This document shows positions 46,162-58,669 of a stretch of DNA of 64,000 bases, one piece after another. The notes under the pieces were generated by a model. That model was not told where the DNA came from. It did no database searches and saw only the letters and a program-made list of their open reading frames with translations. Positions within the stretch are counted from its first letter, which is position 1. Each line of letters begins with the position of its first letter. Both the position numbers and the translations under genes were made by a program. The DNA is from Umbilicaria muhlenbergii (lineage: Eukaryota > Ascomycota > Lecanoromycetes > Umbilicariales > Umbilicariaceae): the NCBI GenBank assembly GCA_000611775.1, contig KK106981.1, positions 2,349,435 through 2,413,434 of the forward strand. Reading direction: 5' to 3'.

Positions 46162-47942
46162 GCAACAGCAACAACAGCAGCAGCAAGGGCCGCACCAGAT
46201 GCCACAACCACAGCCGGGACCGCAACAGCCTCAGCAAGTACCGTTTCAAGGCTACCAGCAACCGCCAGCTATGAACGGTAAGCGCGCACTTCCCTGACCA
46301 TTCAACGAGCCAAAGGTCCTTCCAACGGACAGTGCGCATCGAGTGAATGTGGCGACGGTGGTCGTTGCCCGGTATTGGGACTGATACTTGAGGACTATTG
46401 CAGGTTATAACTCGCAACCCCCGCAATCAACTGCATCGCCCGGACCAGGCAAAGGGCGTAACCTCCGGGGACCCCCCGGGCCTGCAACACCGCAGCAGAA
46501 CCAGCAGGCTCCGTATCCCGATCCGAGAGCCTCACCGCAAGTGGCGCGCCCTACTCCTCCCCCGCAGCAATCCCAAATCCCGGATGTTGGCAATGCTCTC
46601 GCCGACTTGAATCCTGACCGTTTGCCTCCCCACCAGAAGCGTGAAGGTCCTGATTGGTTCGCTGTGTTCAACCCTCGGATCCCACGTGTCCTTGATGTGG
46701 ATCTTGTCCACAACCTTCAACACGAGAGTGTTGTTTGCTGTGTCAGATTCAGCCAAGACGGGAGGTATGTCGCCACCGGTTGCAATAGATCCGCCCAGAT
46801 TTTCGACGTTCAATCCGGCAAACAAGTATCACATCTCCAGGATGATTCCGTCGACAAGGATGGGGATCTGTACATCCGCAGTGTCTGTTTCAGTCCCGAT
46901 GGGAAATACCTCGCCACAGGAGCGGAGGACAAGCAGATCAGGGTGTGTGGAATCGTTTTTGTGAAATCCTTATTGGACACGTTTTGATGTGCTGACATCT
47001 TCATTGAAAGGTCTGGGACATCGCGAGTCGTACGATTAGGCATACGTTCTCCGGCCACGAGCAAGATATCTATTCTCTCGACTTTGCCCGCAACGGTAAA
47101 CATATTGCATCTGGTAGCGGCGATCGTACGGTGCGCGTCTGGGACATCGAGACGGGGCGAGAGGTCCTGAATCTCAGCATCGAAGACGGTGTCACGACTG
47201 TTGCCATTTCCCCTGAAGGTCAATACGTTGCGGCTGGATCGCTCGACAAAAGCGTCAGAGTCTGGGATGCTCGCAACGGTTATCTCAATGCCAGACTGGA
47301 CGGCGCCGAAGGTCATAAAGATAGTGTTTATTCCGTCGCTTTTGCGCCCAATGGGAGGGACCTTGTAAGCGGTAGTCTTGATAAAACCATCAAAATGTGG
47401 GAGTTAGCCGACAATCGAGGCATGATGACGGGTCCGGGTCCGAGAGGTGGGAAATGTGTACGGACGTTTGAGGGCCACAAGGTAAGCAGGGCGACGCTTC
47501 TGTTCCCCGCATAAGCGCAGTAGTGACATACTCATGACTGGCTGTAGGACTTTGTTTTGAGTGTTGCTCTTACCCCAGACGGCGCTTGGGTTTTAAGCGG
47601 TTCCAAGGATAGAGGAGTGCAGTTCTGGGACCCCCGAACCGGCGACACCCAATTGATGCTCCAAGGACACAAGAACTCTGGTAAGCACTCCGCTCTGTTC
47701 TGACAGCTTTACATATGCAGGACAATAGACTTTACCCGCATACTTTCGGGCCATATGGGGGCTGACTGGATATCTTGCTACAACAGTCATCTCTGTGGCG
47801 CCGAGTCCAATGGGAGGACTCTTTGCTACCGGAAGTGGCGACATGCGTGCACGGATATGGAGGTCAGTACTTTACAAGTGCACCTCCAGCGACTGAGCTG
47901 ACTTGAAACTCATTTTGCAGTTACGGACAGTACCGCGGGTAG
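45448..47942 (+). CDS. rcoA: Transcriptional corepressor Tup1 / RcoA
   Basis: General corepressor that acts with Ssn6/Cyc8. Eight exons: 45448-45568, 45763-45844, 45910-46277, 46404-46942, 47011-47481, 47548-47680, 47787-47862 and 47921-47942, 603 aa. The N-terminal tetramerisation coiled coil reads [20 protein letters not shown], then [15 protein letters not shown] and [18 protein letters not shown] Gln/Pro-rich linker with a tract of about 20 Gln (46124-46185) follows. Then [20 protein letters not shown] leads into seven WD40 blades, for example [20 protein letters not shown] and [15 protein letters not shown]. The end ARIWSYGQYRG comes from two short final exons of 76 and 22 nt. Exon 2 was chosen so that the coiled coil runs [14 protein letters not shown]. 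Confidence 0.96.
46124..46185 (+). repeat. CAG/CAA poly-glutamine tract in TUP1
   Basis: About 20 consecutive CAG/CAA codons in exon 3, in the disordered linker between coiled coil and WD40 domain. Confidence 0.85.
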
Positions 47943-50214
47943 GGAAAGAACACCAGCTTAAAACTGGGGGTGGCGTCGTCGGGAGTACGTTGGCCAATTT
48001 TTCTGTTGGCTGAAATCTGCTCTTGTCACTGCTGCGGAAGGAACTTCTTTTGCTCTTCAAGCTGCATGAGCCCCCTTCGTACCCTGTGATGCCGTAAGAA
48101 GAGCGCAGATCTCCGATGCCGGACAGCAGGACCTGCAAAGTGGCAACGACAACGCATGAGATGAGCAGGCAAGAGCGAAAGCGGGCCAGGGACGATCTCT
48201 TCCATGTGCAATTGCCAGTAGCTGTAGCGTGACCAAGTGCACACTCGTACCTCGTGACACGGAATGCATGATCGACTCGTGATCTGGTGTTTTTCGCTGC
48301 CACTCCGGTGTCGAGTGCGACGCCATGCATTTTCGACATGTTCCTGACCCTGCAGCTGGATCTGTGGACCAACAGGACTCGGAAAGGACAAGGTGACGAT
48401 GTTGGGTCGTCCACACCTTAATCACGCCGAAGGATTATCAATAGTAATTGGCACGGTCGATAAGACGGTGCAATTATGCAACTCCCCCCTTCCATGGCGA
48501 GCTGGGGAGCGTCGCGGCGGGGTACCAGTGCCACACAACAACCAGACGGGTATAATGTGAAGAGCCCCGCGCTGCAAGCACAGCTTCGAACATGTCCTAT
48601 CTATGCCCTCGGTACGCGATCTCCGGTCACTCACGCACTCGCGCACCATGAAGATGGACGATGAAGATGGACGATGAAGGTGAACAGGAACATGGCACGA
48701 ACGGGGGCGAGGGCGGCGAGTCATGGTGCTTGCAGACACTAAGATGCTGTAAAATCTTTGTACATGACGAGCCTGCGGGGAGGGGATTCGGTACAGAGGG
48801 TACATTGGACGGTGGCATGTGCGCGGTGGTCACTCTGGTTGGAGGCATGGAGAACGGAGGTGGTGCCCGCGCTTCTGTTGCGACGCTTGGCCGGGGCCAT
48901 TTCCGGAACATCCTTGATAGGCCGGCATCTCCGTGGGGAAGCAGGCACGCAGCCTAGCAGCCTCAGGATTGATCTCATCATCGAAGCACATCGACCGCAA
49001 CGTGGGGCGTTGCCAGTGACGTTGATCACACACAAAATGCATCCTTATCAGCAGGCACTGCGGAGTGCAATTCCATGTGTCCATGACATTCGCCATTCCG
49101 CAGAGATGCCGGAACGAAAAGTCCCCACTGATAAGATGGCAAAAGCCACGGGTGCTGGCTAGAGGTGCTAGGGCGTGCTCGGCGGCCTAGGCGGGCTGGC
49201 GTGGGAATCAAGCCCCCGCCGCGCTCGCAGCTAACCATTGCAACGACCGCCTAACCCCACCTGAACCTGCCTGAAGCCACCTGAAGGGCTCTGCATGCCT
49301 TGGCACCTGAGCAGCTTCGCATCCTCCCGCCTGCTCGTCCGGACTCGAGTCTGGCTGTCTGAACAAGTTATATCAGAACCTTGCAGAGACGGCAATCCAG
49401 CCCCCCCCACTTTTGCCAGAAGATGCAGCCAATGCCGCCGCTCATTCACCCTCAGTCGCAGCCAATCCTAGCCGTCCTACAGCCGCCACCCTGGATCCCC
49501 CCCCGGCCAGGAATTAAGCACATCATCCCGCCCTCCTTTGGGCGGGGCTGTCGTCAATGGCTGCGAATGCCGCAAATCAAACTGCCCGCCAGATCTGTTC
49601 TATCTCGCGGCTGCTCGGTTCCCTCCAGCATGGGCCTTTCTGCTCCAAACGCTCTGTCGGCTGTCTCGTCTCGCAGACGGCCCGCTCCCCATCCTCTTGG
49701 GTAGGATGATGCTAACCCACCTACCTGCCGGGCCTGGGTGGCCTACGTGTGATCAGACTACTCGCGCTCGATCTTCGGATCGGTCCTCCTGCGAACCTCT
49801 CTGGATCTTGTGCCTGCAATGAACTTTCTTCAAACCACTTCCGTTCCGGTTTAGTGTAGCCTGGAGCGCGGTGCCTCTATAAAGTTGATATGAGCTTACA
49901 CAAGAAGCCTTCGGCCCCTGCATTTCGATACCCTCCCTCTACCAAAACTCCAAGTCATTTGGAGTGCGTTAGCTGACCCGTTCTGTCCATTATCTCTTGT
50001 TGCTGTATCCCTCCTACTGAAAAGCGATTTGGCCGCCACTGCTCAAAGCCTCCGCTCTTCACGCTTCGAAGTCTTTAAATTGCTAAAGCTAGGTCGAAGT
50101 CCCTAATCGCTGACGGCTTCGGTATACAAATCTGCAGCAGTACGCCTTGGCCAATTGAGGATAGTCCAGGGCTGCGGTACAAAGCAGGGGTTCTAGGGCC
50201 CTTCGCGGTCTTCA
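47943..50214. promoter_or_regulatory. Long gene-free region upstream of the Azf1-like factor
   Basis: 2.27 kb between tandem genes. No conserved coding sequence was seen on either strand. It contains a GATGAAGATGGAC repeat at 48650-48677 and C-rich tracts near 49395-49510. The part from about 49300 on may be a long 5' leader of the zinc-finger gene. Several ATG-initiated short frames occur there. Confidence 0.55.
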
Positions 50215-51721
50215 ATGATGGATACCACCACAATGCTGGTAATGGAGCAACGGCAGACCTTGCCTACAATAATGTCTCGACGTAGAATGGCGCCCGCCTT
50301 CGATCTCAGCTTGTCCTTACTCACCAACCCTGCGATGAACCATCACACTGCCTTCTACCCTCTGGACTTTGGCCTACAGCATGGCCTGGTGGGCCATCTG
50401 GATGTGAATGCGTTTGGTTCCTCCGACACTCAAGAACCGATATCTCTACCTCCATCCTTCACAGTTACTCACGAGCTACCGCAAGTGAGGGAAGCACGAA
50501 ACGCAATTGCTGAGGTTGATAGTAGTCCACTTGTGAAGGCGGAAAGCGCATCTCCTGAGGATTTCGGTTTTCTGCTCTGCAATGATCCACTCGAGAGCCT
50601 GGAAATACCTACACATCCCCAGGAAGTCAACTTTGGTACCGATGTCGACGTTCTGATGCGGACCATTCAGACAAAAACCAAATCTCGACCCCAGCAACAA
50701 CTGACACCAAGTGCTTACGGTGTAAGCACCTGTAGATCGAGTAGTACCGCCTCAGTCGGGTCCGGTAGCGACCCTGACCGCGGAACAGAGAAACTTCGAG
50801 GCAGTGGAAAAGCAACGAGAAAGAGATATGAATGTGACGCCCCTTCGTGTACAAAGAGCTTTTTTCAGAAAACGCATCTAGAAATTCACATGCGCGCACA
50901 CACTGGCTACAAACCATTTGTGAGTAGCCCATGGCACCGAAGATGAATGACCACTGTTCTGATCGTCATGTATGCAGCTCTGCAAGGAACCATCTTGTGG
51001 CCAACGCTTCTCCCAACTAGGCAACCTCAAAGTACGCACCTCTTCTTCCCCGCAGGCAGGCTCTCACGCAGGCAGGCTTTCACGCAGGCAGGTAGCGCAG
51101 GTATCGCCATACTGACCTCTCCCAGACACATGAGCGTCGTCACACCGGCGAGCGTCCCTACTCGTGCGAAAGCTGTGGCAAACGTTTTGCTCAACGTGGC
51201 AATGTCCGGGCCCACAGAATTGTACACGAGCAAGCAAAGCCGTTCTTGTGCAAGCTTGAGGGCTGCGGGAAGCAGTTTACACAATTAGGCAATCTGAAGG
51301 CGAGACAACCCCGTGGCTCCACCGGCGTCGTGGCTCCGCTGACACCTTTCTGCAGTCCCATCAGAACAAGTTCCACGCCGAAACCCTCCGCAAATTGACC
51401 CTCAAATTCGCGACCATGCGGGAAGGCGACGCGGTCACGGCCACGGATAAAGAGCTGTGGGAATATTTCGCGGCGCTGTACAAGAACAGCAACAAAGGCA
51501 TCAAGGGGCGCGGCAAGGACCGACGGATTTCGATGACGAAGCCGCACGGGGCAAGCACGAAGCCGGAAGACCGGAGCCGCAGTTCCAGCAGCGGCATCTC
51601 GACGAACCGGGGCCAAGAGGTGTTCGACGCCGACGAAGCCCCGGCCGCCGCGTCCAGCCGCAGCAGCAGTCCTGACGTGCAAGAGCGGGACCTGTTTGAC
51701 GACGTCAAGATGGATCCTTAG
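50215..51721 (+). CDS. C2H2 zinc-finger transcription factor, Azf1-like
   Basis: Nuclear DNA-binding regulator resembling yeast Azf1. Four exons: 50215-50919, 50978-51031, 51126-51299 and 51356-51721, 432 aa. Four tandem C2H2 fingers: [20 protein letters not shown], then [40 protein letters not shown] and [20 protein letters not shown], with TGERP-type linkers. Right after finger 4 comes [17 protein letters not shown], a block also found in Azf1 proteins, then a basic stretch and a Ser-rich acidic tail. The N-terminal 220 residues are low in structure and may hold an activation domain. The last intron (51300-51355) needs a GC donor (AAG/GCGAGA), since no GT donor restores the frame inside finger 4. 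The target genes are unknown. Confidence 0.88.
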
Positions 51722-52246
51722 AGCGTCCGAGGATACGATGTATTTACGACTGTGCAAGAGTTATGATTGATGACACGAGGCATGATGTTCATACGGTTGG
51801 ACACGGGGGGGGCGGGGTTTGTGCTGTGGAGGTACGGGCCGGGGCTGGCAGCGGCAAAAAGCTCGTTGGGTTGAACATATTCCCGTACAAAAGAAAAAGA
51901 GGACTTTGTAGTAACATCTCTTAGACGGCCGTCTTCAGCTTATTCGCGTCGCTTCTTTATATAGTCATCTGGAAGTAGGCTGTTCGATAGCGGGCAAATC
52001 AATTGCAAATGATGCTCCGAGTTTCTAGCCGCCATCACCGCGCCGCTGCCTCTAGTACATATGAGGAGGCAATGAAAGTAATCTTACCAAGTCACTTGAG
52101 ATGCCCAGAAGGCAATGTAGAAAGAGGCAGACTCCGAAGTCCGGACGCAGGGTTTGAGTGCCGGGTCTGAGTGCCGGGTCTGAGCTCATCGGGATACGGA
52201 ACACCTTATTTCCGGCTCCAGTTTCTAGAGTCTGCTTTCACTTCCA

Positions 52247-52300
52247 CTTCTGCTTCTGCTTCTGCTTCTGCTTCTGCTTCTGCTTCTGCTTCTGCTTCAG
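52247..52300. repeat. CTTCTG hexamer repeat
   Basis: About nine nearly perfect CTTCTG units in tandem, roughly 480 bp upstream of the ERG3 start; a pyrimidine-rich minisatellite that may lie in the 5' UTR or promoter. Confidence 0.85.
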
Positions 52301-52441
52301 CTTCGTCCCACTGACCACTTCGACCCTTCTGCCTTGGGTACTCGTCCGAGGGTTGGTACTCCTGTTGTTCTGATTGATGTTGCACAGCCAAGCCTCTACT
52401 CCCTCCAGGCTTCGGACAGGGCCTCGGGCATTTTCCATTTG

Positions 52442-52480
52442 CCACTCCCGCCACTCCCACCACTCCCACCACTCCCACAA
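52442..52480. repeat. CCACTCCCA 9-bp repeat
   Basis: Four copies of a 9-bp C-rich unit (one with G for A) about 300 bp upstream of ERG3. Confidence 0.8.
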
Positions 52481-52772
52481 GCTCTCCCCAAATTTCAATT
52501 GAAGCAACCTCAGACTCTCCCAGTCCTCCGACCTTACTCGATCGCTTGGTTTTGACTTTCGGAACGAGGACGAGGACTTGCGACCCTGACGTGCCTGATT
52601 TGCTACCCCCTGCTATTCTTAATCATACCAATCGACTTCGACTTCGCAAATCCAAAACTCGTCCAATTCGTCCAACCAATACTCCTCCCGTTCAGGAGAC
52701 CTCTCTCCACCTTGTACGACTAACACCGCCGACGCAACTACTACCTGTCCGTGCGGCTCACCGTCCTCGGCC

Positions 52773-53962
52773 ATGGATATCGTCCTCGAAATATTCGACA
52801 CCTTTCTCTTCGACCGTTTGTATGCCGTATGTCTCCCTGCTTCCTCCTCGACATCACTTGCGCGCAACCCCGTCAACAATGCTACCTTCGCTTTGCCGAG
52901 CATACGTAAAGCACCGATCCCATACCAAGCCGCCAGTCAATTCCTTCACCTGGAGCCCTCGGCATGGGCGTACATGAGCGCATGGCCGCGCCACAGCATA
53001 TGGAGGCAGACGTTGAGCTTGTATCTGATCACATGGTAAGCATCCACTTCCGCCCTCTTCTTCCCCGGCCGTTCTTTTGCTAAAGGGCAAATTTCCATCA
53101 GGATCTTCGGCCTGTTCGTCTACTTCATTTTTGCTGGCTTGTCTTACCTCTTCATCTTTGACCATGCCAACTTCACCCACCCTAAATATCTCAAGAACCA
53201 AGTCAGACTCGAAATCTGGCAAACAATGGTGTCGATGCCTATCATGGCCATTTTTACCGCACCTTTCTTCGCCGCCGAGGTTCGCGGGCACGCGAAACTG
53301 TACGATGCTCCCTCCGAGGCACCTTTTGCTCTCTACAACTTTCTGCAGTTTCCCTTCTTTATCTGCTTCACCGATCTCTTCATCTACTGGATTCACCGGG
53401 GCCTGCACCATCCGAAGGTATACAAGACGCTGCATAAGCCTCATCACAAGTGGATCATGCCGACGCCATTTGCGAGCCACGCCTTCCATCCCTTGGACGG
53501 TTTCGCGCAGAGTTTGCCGTATCATATCTTTCCCTTTATTTTTCCGTTGCAGAAGTTTGCTTATGTTGCACTTTTCGCGTTCATCAACATTTGGACGATT
53601 TTTATTCGTATGTCACCTTGTTGAGCCTTCCACGCCTGATTTCGTAGACACTAATAGCCTTAAATGTGGTAGATGACGGTGAATATGTCGCAAACTCGCC
53701 CATTATCAACGGCGCCGCCTGCCATACCATGCACCACTTGTACTTTAATTACAATTACGGGCAGTTCACCACTCTATGGGACCGACTAGGGGGCTCTTAC
53801 CGGAAGCCCAACGACGAGCTATTCAGCCGCGAGTCGAAAATGAGCAAGAAAGAGTGGGAGAGGCAATCCAAAGAAATGGAGACGATTGTGAAGGAGGTAG
53901 AAGGGGACGACGAGCGAAGTTATGGGGACGAAGCGAAGAGAATCCAGAAGAAGGTTTTGTGA
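52773..53962 (+). CDS. ERG3: C-5 sterol desaturase Erg3
   Basis: ER membrane di-iron enzyme that introduces the C5-C6 double bond in ergosterol synthesis. Three exons (52773-53035, 53102-53607, 53673-53962), 352 aa. The N-terminus [18 protein letters not shown] is typical of filamentous-fungal Erg3. Several membrane helices follow ([39 protein letters not shown]). The His boxes are complete: HRGLHH, then HKPHHK, and [20 protein letters not shown]. The acidic/Lys-rich C-terminus may be an ER-retention tail. A good-looking GTATGT donor at 52827 lies inside exon 1, but the frame on both sides is conserved sequence, so it is not used in the model. It converges with CBP80. This enzyme matters for the azole response through the Erg11/Erg3 branch, by family knowledge. 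Confidence 0.95.
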
Positions 53963-54530
53963 GCGGCATACCAGCAGTGATCTCGATACAGCGAATTGGA
54001 GAGATGGGAAGGAGCTGGGCCCAAGGCTTCTCAAAAGTGATTACGTGGTATATAGACGGAGGACGCAAGTCCGAATGGAGCCAGAAGGTGATGGATGACG
54101 ACCTTCCGTCAGCGCAGATTTTGGTGCGGCTGTATGAATAGATTCCAGGATACCCAAGGTTTGGTGTTCCTATAAGAGTTTACCTGGTCCGACACCCTTC
54201 TCGTCTCGTGTTCGCAAATCACTGTTCCCCATAAATGCTGGACGAAGTGTCCCGGAATTCGATTCACATCCGTCGGGATTCAGGATCGCACAGGGGTACT
54301 GTTGCGGTGGCAGAGTAGACATTTTAACGCCCCAATGACACAAATCTACGGTGCTCAGGTTTGCATACGTGCCCGGGCATACAGGTCATCCACATGACGA
54401 AGGTCGGTGTCCAGACACATCCCAGCACATACGAGCTTACACACACATGGGCGCATACAATTACAGACGCATACCGCCGTAGCAGCGAAAAGCGTCAACA
54501 AGACGGCCATCAACGTCGATCCCCCCAACC
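53963..54530. other. Convergent intergenic region ERG3-CBP80
   Basis: 568 bp between converging 3' ends. No gene was seen. Confidence 0.55.
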
Positions 54531-57369
54531 TTACATGACCTCGTCCTGCTGCGCTTCGGCAAGGGCTTGACCGTCCGCGGCCCCGTTCCGGTTCCCGTCA
54601 GCCTCGCCCATGCTCGACAGCACTTCCCCCATCCACGCCTCCTCGACCGCCATCTTCCGGCGGAAGACGCGCAGCCACCGGTTGCCCCAGCCCTGCAACA
54701 GCGCCGCCTCCTGCTCCCCCATCTCCCTGCCCTCGGCTATGCCGTCCAGGCTCGCATCCGCCACGCCGACCAACGCGTCCTCGAGCGTCGCGAACAGCTT
54801 CGCCTGTTCGGCCCGTTCGCGCGCCAACGTTTCGTCAAGGAGGGCCACCTGCGGCGCCGGCAAGCCCGGCTGGTTGCGCGTGAGCACGATCTGCCGCACG
54901 CGATTGGTGACCTTGAAGATCGTACTCGCCACCATTTCGTAGACGTGGGCGTGGGCGAGCGTCCGACCGCGATCCGGGTGCTCGACGAGGGCCCATTCGA
55001 TGACGCTCATGGGTGTCAGGATGGTATAATTGAGCAGCTTGTCGATGATATTGACGCCGATGCCCGGTTGATCTTTCCAATATTCCATCACGCTGCCGAT
55101 GATCTGTCGACGTGCTGGCTCCGATCGAGGCCCGATGGCCAACAGTCTATCCTTGCAGCGCTCAATGCAGGAGAGCAGATGGGAAAGGGATTTGGAACCG
55201 ATGAAGCAGATGGCTGTTACGTAGGCGTCCGTGGAGGGCACGAGGGGGTCACTGACGCCGAGAGATTTCGCGGCTTCTTCGATGGAGGTCAGTTGTGCCT
55301 GAAGATCAGTTTCGGGAGCTTTAGCACGTAGCAGGCGCAAGATTTCGAGGCCTTGGGTAGAGTAAGGGGTTTCTGCGGAGATTGAAAGACAATTGGTCAG
55401 AAGATTGGAACGGCAGGAGAAAGAGGAGCGCTATACACACGTTCTGAATTATACTTGAAGTCGGGAGTGTCTTTTTCTTTTGCTTCCGGGATCAGGGGTT
55501 GGTATGGTTCTGGGAGAGTGCCCCGAATGCGTTGCGCAAAGCTCAGACGGATTTCTTTCTCCAGCGCTCCCACCATGAAAGCCTTTTTGGGATGGACAAT
55601 GGGGAGCCCGATATCGTCAACCCTACTTCCAATCAGCTGAAGTCCGAACTTGGGTGCGTTAAGGCGCACCATTCAGTCCACTTCCAAGTAAACCCAAAAT
55701 TGCTCAGGTGATGTGAGAACCAATCCATGAATCTGTACTCTAGCTCCAGATCCATAGAATCGACATTCTTGTATAGATATCGGATAGCACGACCGAGGCT
55801 CGGAGCGATTGCTGCCGGTGCAATCTTACATGCCTCGGTAAGAACAGCATGGTAATATACCAACTTGTGCTCTGGCGTTGGCAGTTGGAAGAGTTGAGAG
55901 AAGACCGCATCAACTGCAACATCTTCGGGCTTCCATGTCGATCGTTGCTGCTGCTGTTGATGTTCACCACTACCTCCTGCAACGTCCCGAAGTTTGTCGA
56001 ACGGTGTGGCTCTTTTGACGAAGGTATTGGGGGAGAAGTAGCAGTCGACGTCGATCAAGAACTTGGCTGTGGCGTTCCGGTTGTAGTCGAGAATATTGAT
56101 TGTATCCACAATGGAATCCCGCAACAGCGACGAGGCGACGTCTGCGACCGACGGAACGGTCTCGATATCCTGGTCAGCGTAGACAGAGAAGTAAATTTCA
56201 GGCAAGCGCGGCCGCGCACCGGGGGATACAGGAGATGGCACTATGGTCGGCGGCAGAGGATGTTTAGTAGCCGATGATTCCGCATCTGTTTGACCATTTT
56301 CTTCCGGCGGAACTTTCCACGCGCGGGGGATGCATGACAGCGGCCACTCTTGAGCTGCTTCAGTCTGCAGTTGCTTTTGGAGAAGACTGATAACGCTTTG
56401 GGGCTCGTGAGGCTCTTGGTCTCCATGGCCAGGATAGGGGTCTACCAAAGCCTCCAGCGCATGGGGCGTTGATGCGATGATGTCTGTTTTGTCCAACAAT
56501 GCCAACGCCTGTTCTTCGCATCCGGTCGCAGATGAAGCCATTACGTACGGTATGGTAAGGAGGATAATCTTGACAAGCTCCAAGCCCAACCCCTGGAGTG
56601 ATCGCCGTTAGCTTTGAACCGTAACATTCAAGGAGCCATTTCGTACATCTTCAGAAGATGCAGTCTGTAAATCGACAGCCCGTGAGAACAGTTCCTCGAG
56701 AATAGAAAAGACCCCGTCCTCTTCAAGAAGCCCCTGTAAGCATCCCAAAAACCTAAGCACGAGCTTAACCTCCCGCCATGCACCCGCGTTGAGATGTTCC
56801 TGCATGACAGTCCCAGATCTTGCAATAACCTCATGGGCGATCTGTGATTTTTGTGGATTTGCAGCTAGAATGATGGCAGCCAGGAAAGGGATTTTCAAGG
56901 GCTGTTCAACCACCCTGCCGACGTTATTAGTTTCCAGACCATCCGACCTGACATGGGTGACTTACAGTTGGAGGGCCAACTCCAGGAAGGCGTTTCGAAG
57001 CTCTTCATCGTCGTAGCTGTCCACCACAATCTTGGCGATGCCGCTAACCTCGTCCTCTGTTCTCTTCAATGGCTACAGGACGATGAGCTTCCCTCTATCA
57101 GCAGGGGCCTCGGAAGCACTCACGGATTCGGCCAGGCCAAGTAGCTCTTTCCGCAGCCTGACATACACCGGTTCCTCATACCTCCTTCGCTGCGGTCGGC
57201 GGTCATAGTCATCGTCCTCTACCAGGCCGTGGGCGTCAGCTTGACAAGGAGAGCAGAGGAGGTGTAGTGGAACCTGGGCATGCGCAAGCTTACCTCTATA
57301 GCGCCGTTTTCGGTTCTGGTAGCCTCCTCGACTTCCGCCATTACGTCGGTCATGATCTGCCATCGTCAT
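54531..57369 (-). CDS. CBC1: Nuclear cap-binding protein large subunit (CBP80)
   Basis: Large subunit of the nuclear cap-binding complex, which with CBP20 binds the 5' cap of new transcripts and links to splicing and export. Seven exons: 57294-57369, 57124-57218, 56966-57072, 56647-56914, 55670-56592, 55441-55622 and 54531-55372, 830 aa, the expected size. The first MIF4G domain is seen from LRKELLGLAESPLKRTEDEV through VVEQPLKIPFLAAIILAANP. Later blocks are LGLELVKIILLTIPYVMASS, EYRFMDWFSHHLSNFGFTWK with W-VDDIGL after a 47-nt intron, KEIRLSFAQRIRGTLPEPY and PMSVIEWALVEH. A second Met two residues in is an equally good start. The N-terminus is Arg-rich (RRNGGSRGGYQNRKRRYR), consistent with nuclear import. 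It is in tandem with GSK-3 upstream. Confidence 0.95.
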
Positions 57370-58669
57370 GCACTTTTACTGCGACGGGACGCCGAGCGTT
57401 TGTTGTCCCTGGTGGCAGAGATGCGTGGGGTTACACGGCGAAAAGCACGTCTGGGGGGCTGAAAGGAAGCTTTTGCGCGTTTGCTCGATCGTGAAACAGA
57501 ACACCGTAGCGCGCCACGCTAGCCTTGCGTACTCGACGCCGGACACGATACAGCCTCAGCCTTCTCAGGCTTGAACGCTGGGCTGAGGCCACCCTGGCTC
57601 GCCTGGCCAACAAGGTGTTCAGCAGACGCAGCACCCTGTAGCGGTGTTACTGGACACTGCACACGGCCTTTTTCTATTGCTTCAGATTCACAAAGCCTTC
57701 GCTGCAGCTGGCTTCGGGACTCGAAGCGTCGACATTCCCGCGGTCTACCATGTTGATACAAGCTCTGGTGTGTCTCCAGAGATTGGACGGGCTATGTGCG
57801 CGGTGTCCAAGGGTAGGCTATGCTAATTGGGCTGGCATTGTCAAGGAGCAGATTGTATCCCAGAGTGGCATCTAGTGTTTGACATTGATGGCGGCATAAG
57901 CATCCTCTGCGGGTCCGGGTCGAGGCAGCAGACGGGTCGGGGGGTGACGACAGCGTTGCGCTGTTCTTCAATCTAACCTTCAGTAGTAAGAGATGATCAC
58001 CAACAGCAATGGGAGGTTGGGCATGACAGCAGCGACACTGCGCTGCTACGGCGGACCCTGGCCCGTGTCTGATGAATTCCCCAGCACCTCGAACACTTTA
58101 GTCATCTATACCTGATATTTTAAGAGCTGCAAGATAGCTGTTGTCTCTGCCGAGTAGGGCTATAGGCATCGGTGTAGCAGTAACGGAGAAACATAACAGT
58201 GCATAGGGTAGAGAGCCAAGAAAGTGGCCGCATCGCACAATCGAATAAGTGAAGCCGCTTCGCAAGCAAAACAAAGTACCCCAAGGTCTACGTAGCCGGC
58301 AGTTTTTTGATAGACAATCCGCTCTCACAGACTCCTAAGCCGTAGTCTCTCCCCATTCCTAGCCGTGGCCGTCCTCCCTCTGATGCCGAGTCCCATGACC
58401 ATACTATGAAAACCTGTTCGCATGTACAGGCTCCCCGCCAATGCTTTTACCCATGACTTGAGAAATCGAGGCACCGCTTGTAGCTAGTGGTCGCCGAACG
58501 CTTTTGGTCCAACCTGCCAGGAATGCCGAAGACATGTATCCGCATATCGCCGTCGAGGGGAGGAAGAAAACCCCACCAGGAACGACCGAGGATGGCAGAG
58601 GCCATCTGTGACAAGTGCTAAGCACGCTGATGACGTTTACTTCGTTATGCATATCTCGTAACACCAAAG
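57370..58669. promoter_or_regulatory. CBP80 upstream region
   Basis: 1.3 kb between the CBP80 start and the GSK-3 stop, both minus strand. No coding sequence, RNA gene or repeat can be supported. Confidence 0.5.

Larger units (their letters stand above)
51722..52772. promoter_or_regulatory. ERG3 upstream region with two repeat arrays
   Basis: 1.05 kb between tandem plus-strand genes, holding a TTCTGC array and a CCACTCCCA array (separate entries). No gene was seen. Confidence 0.6.

Noticed and set aside
52827-52900. GTATGT donor-like site in ERG3 exon 1
   Set aside because: The frame continues through it into conserved Erg3 sequence ([14 protein letters not shown]); splicing here would lose it.
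54567-55331. 254-codon open frame on the plus strand
   Set aside because: It is exactly antisense to the well-supported last exon of CBP80 in GC-rich DNA and shows no family resemblance.
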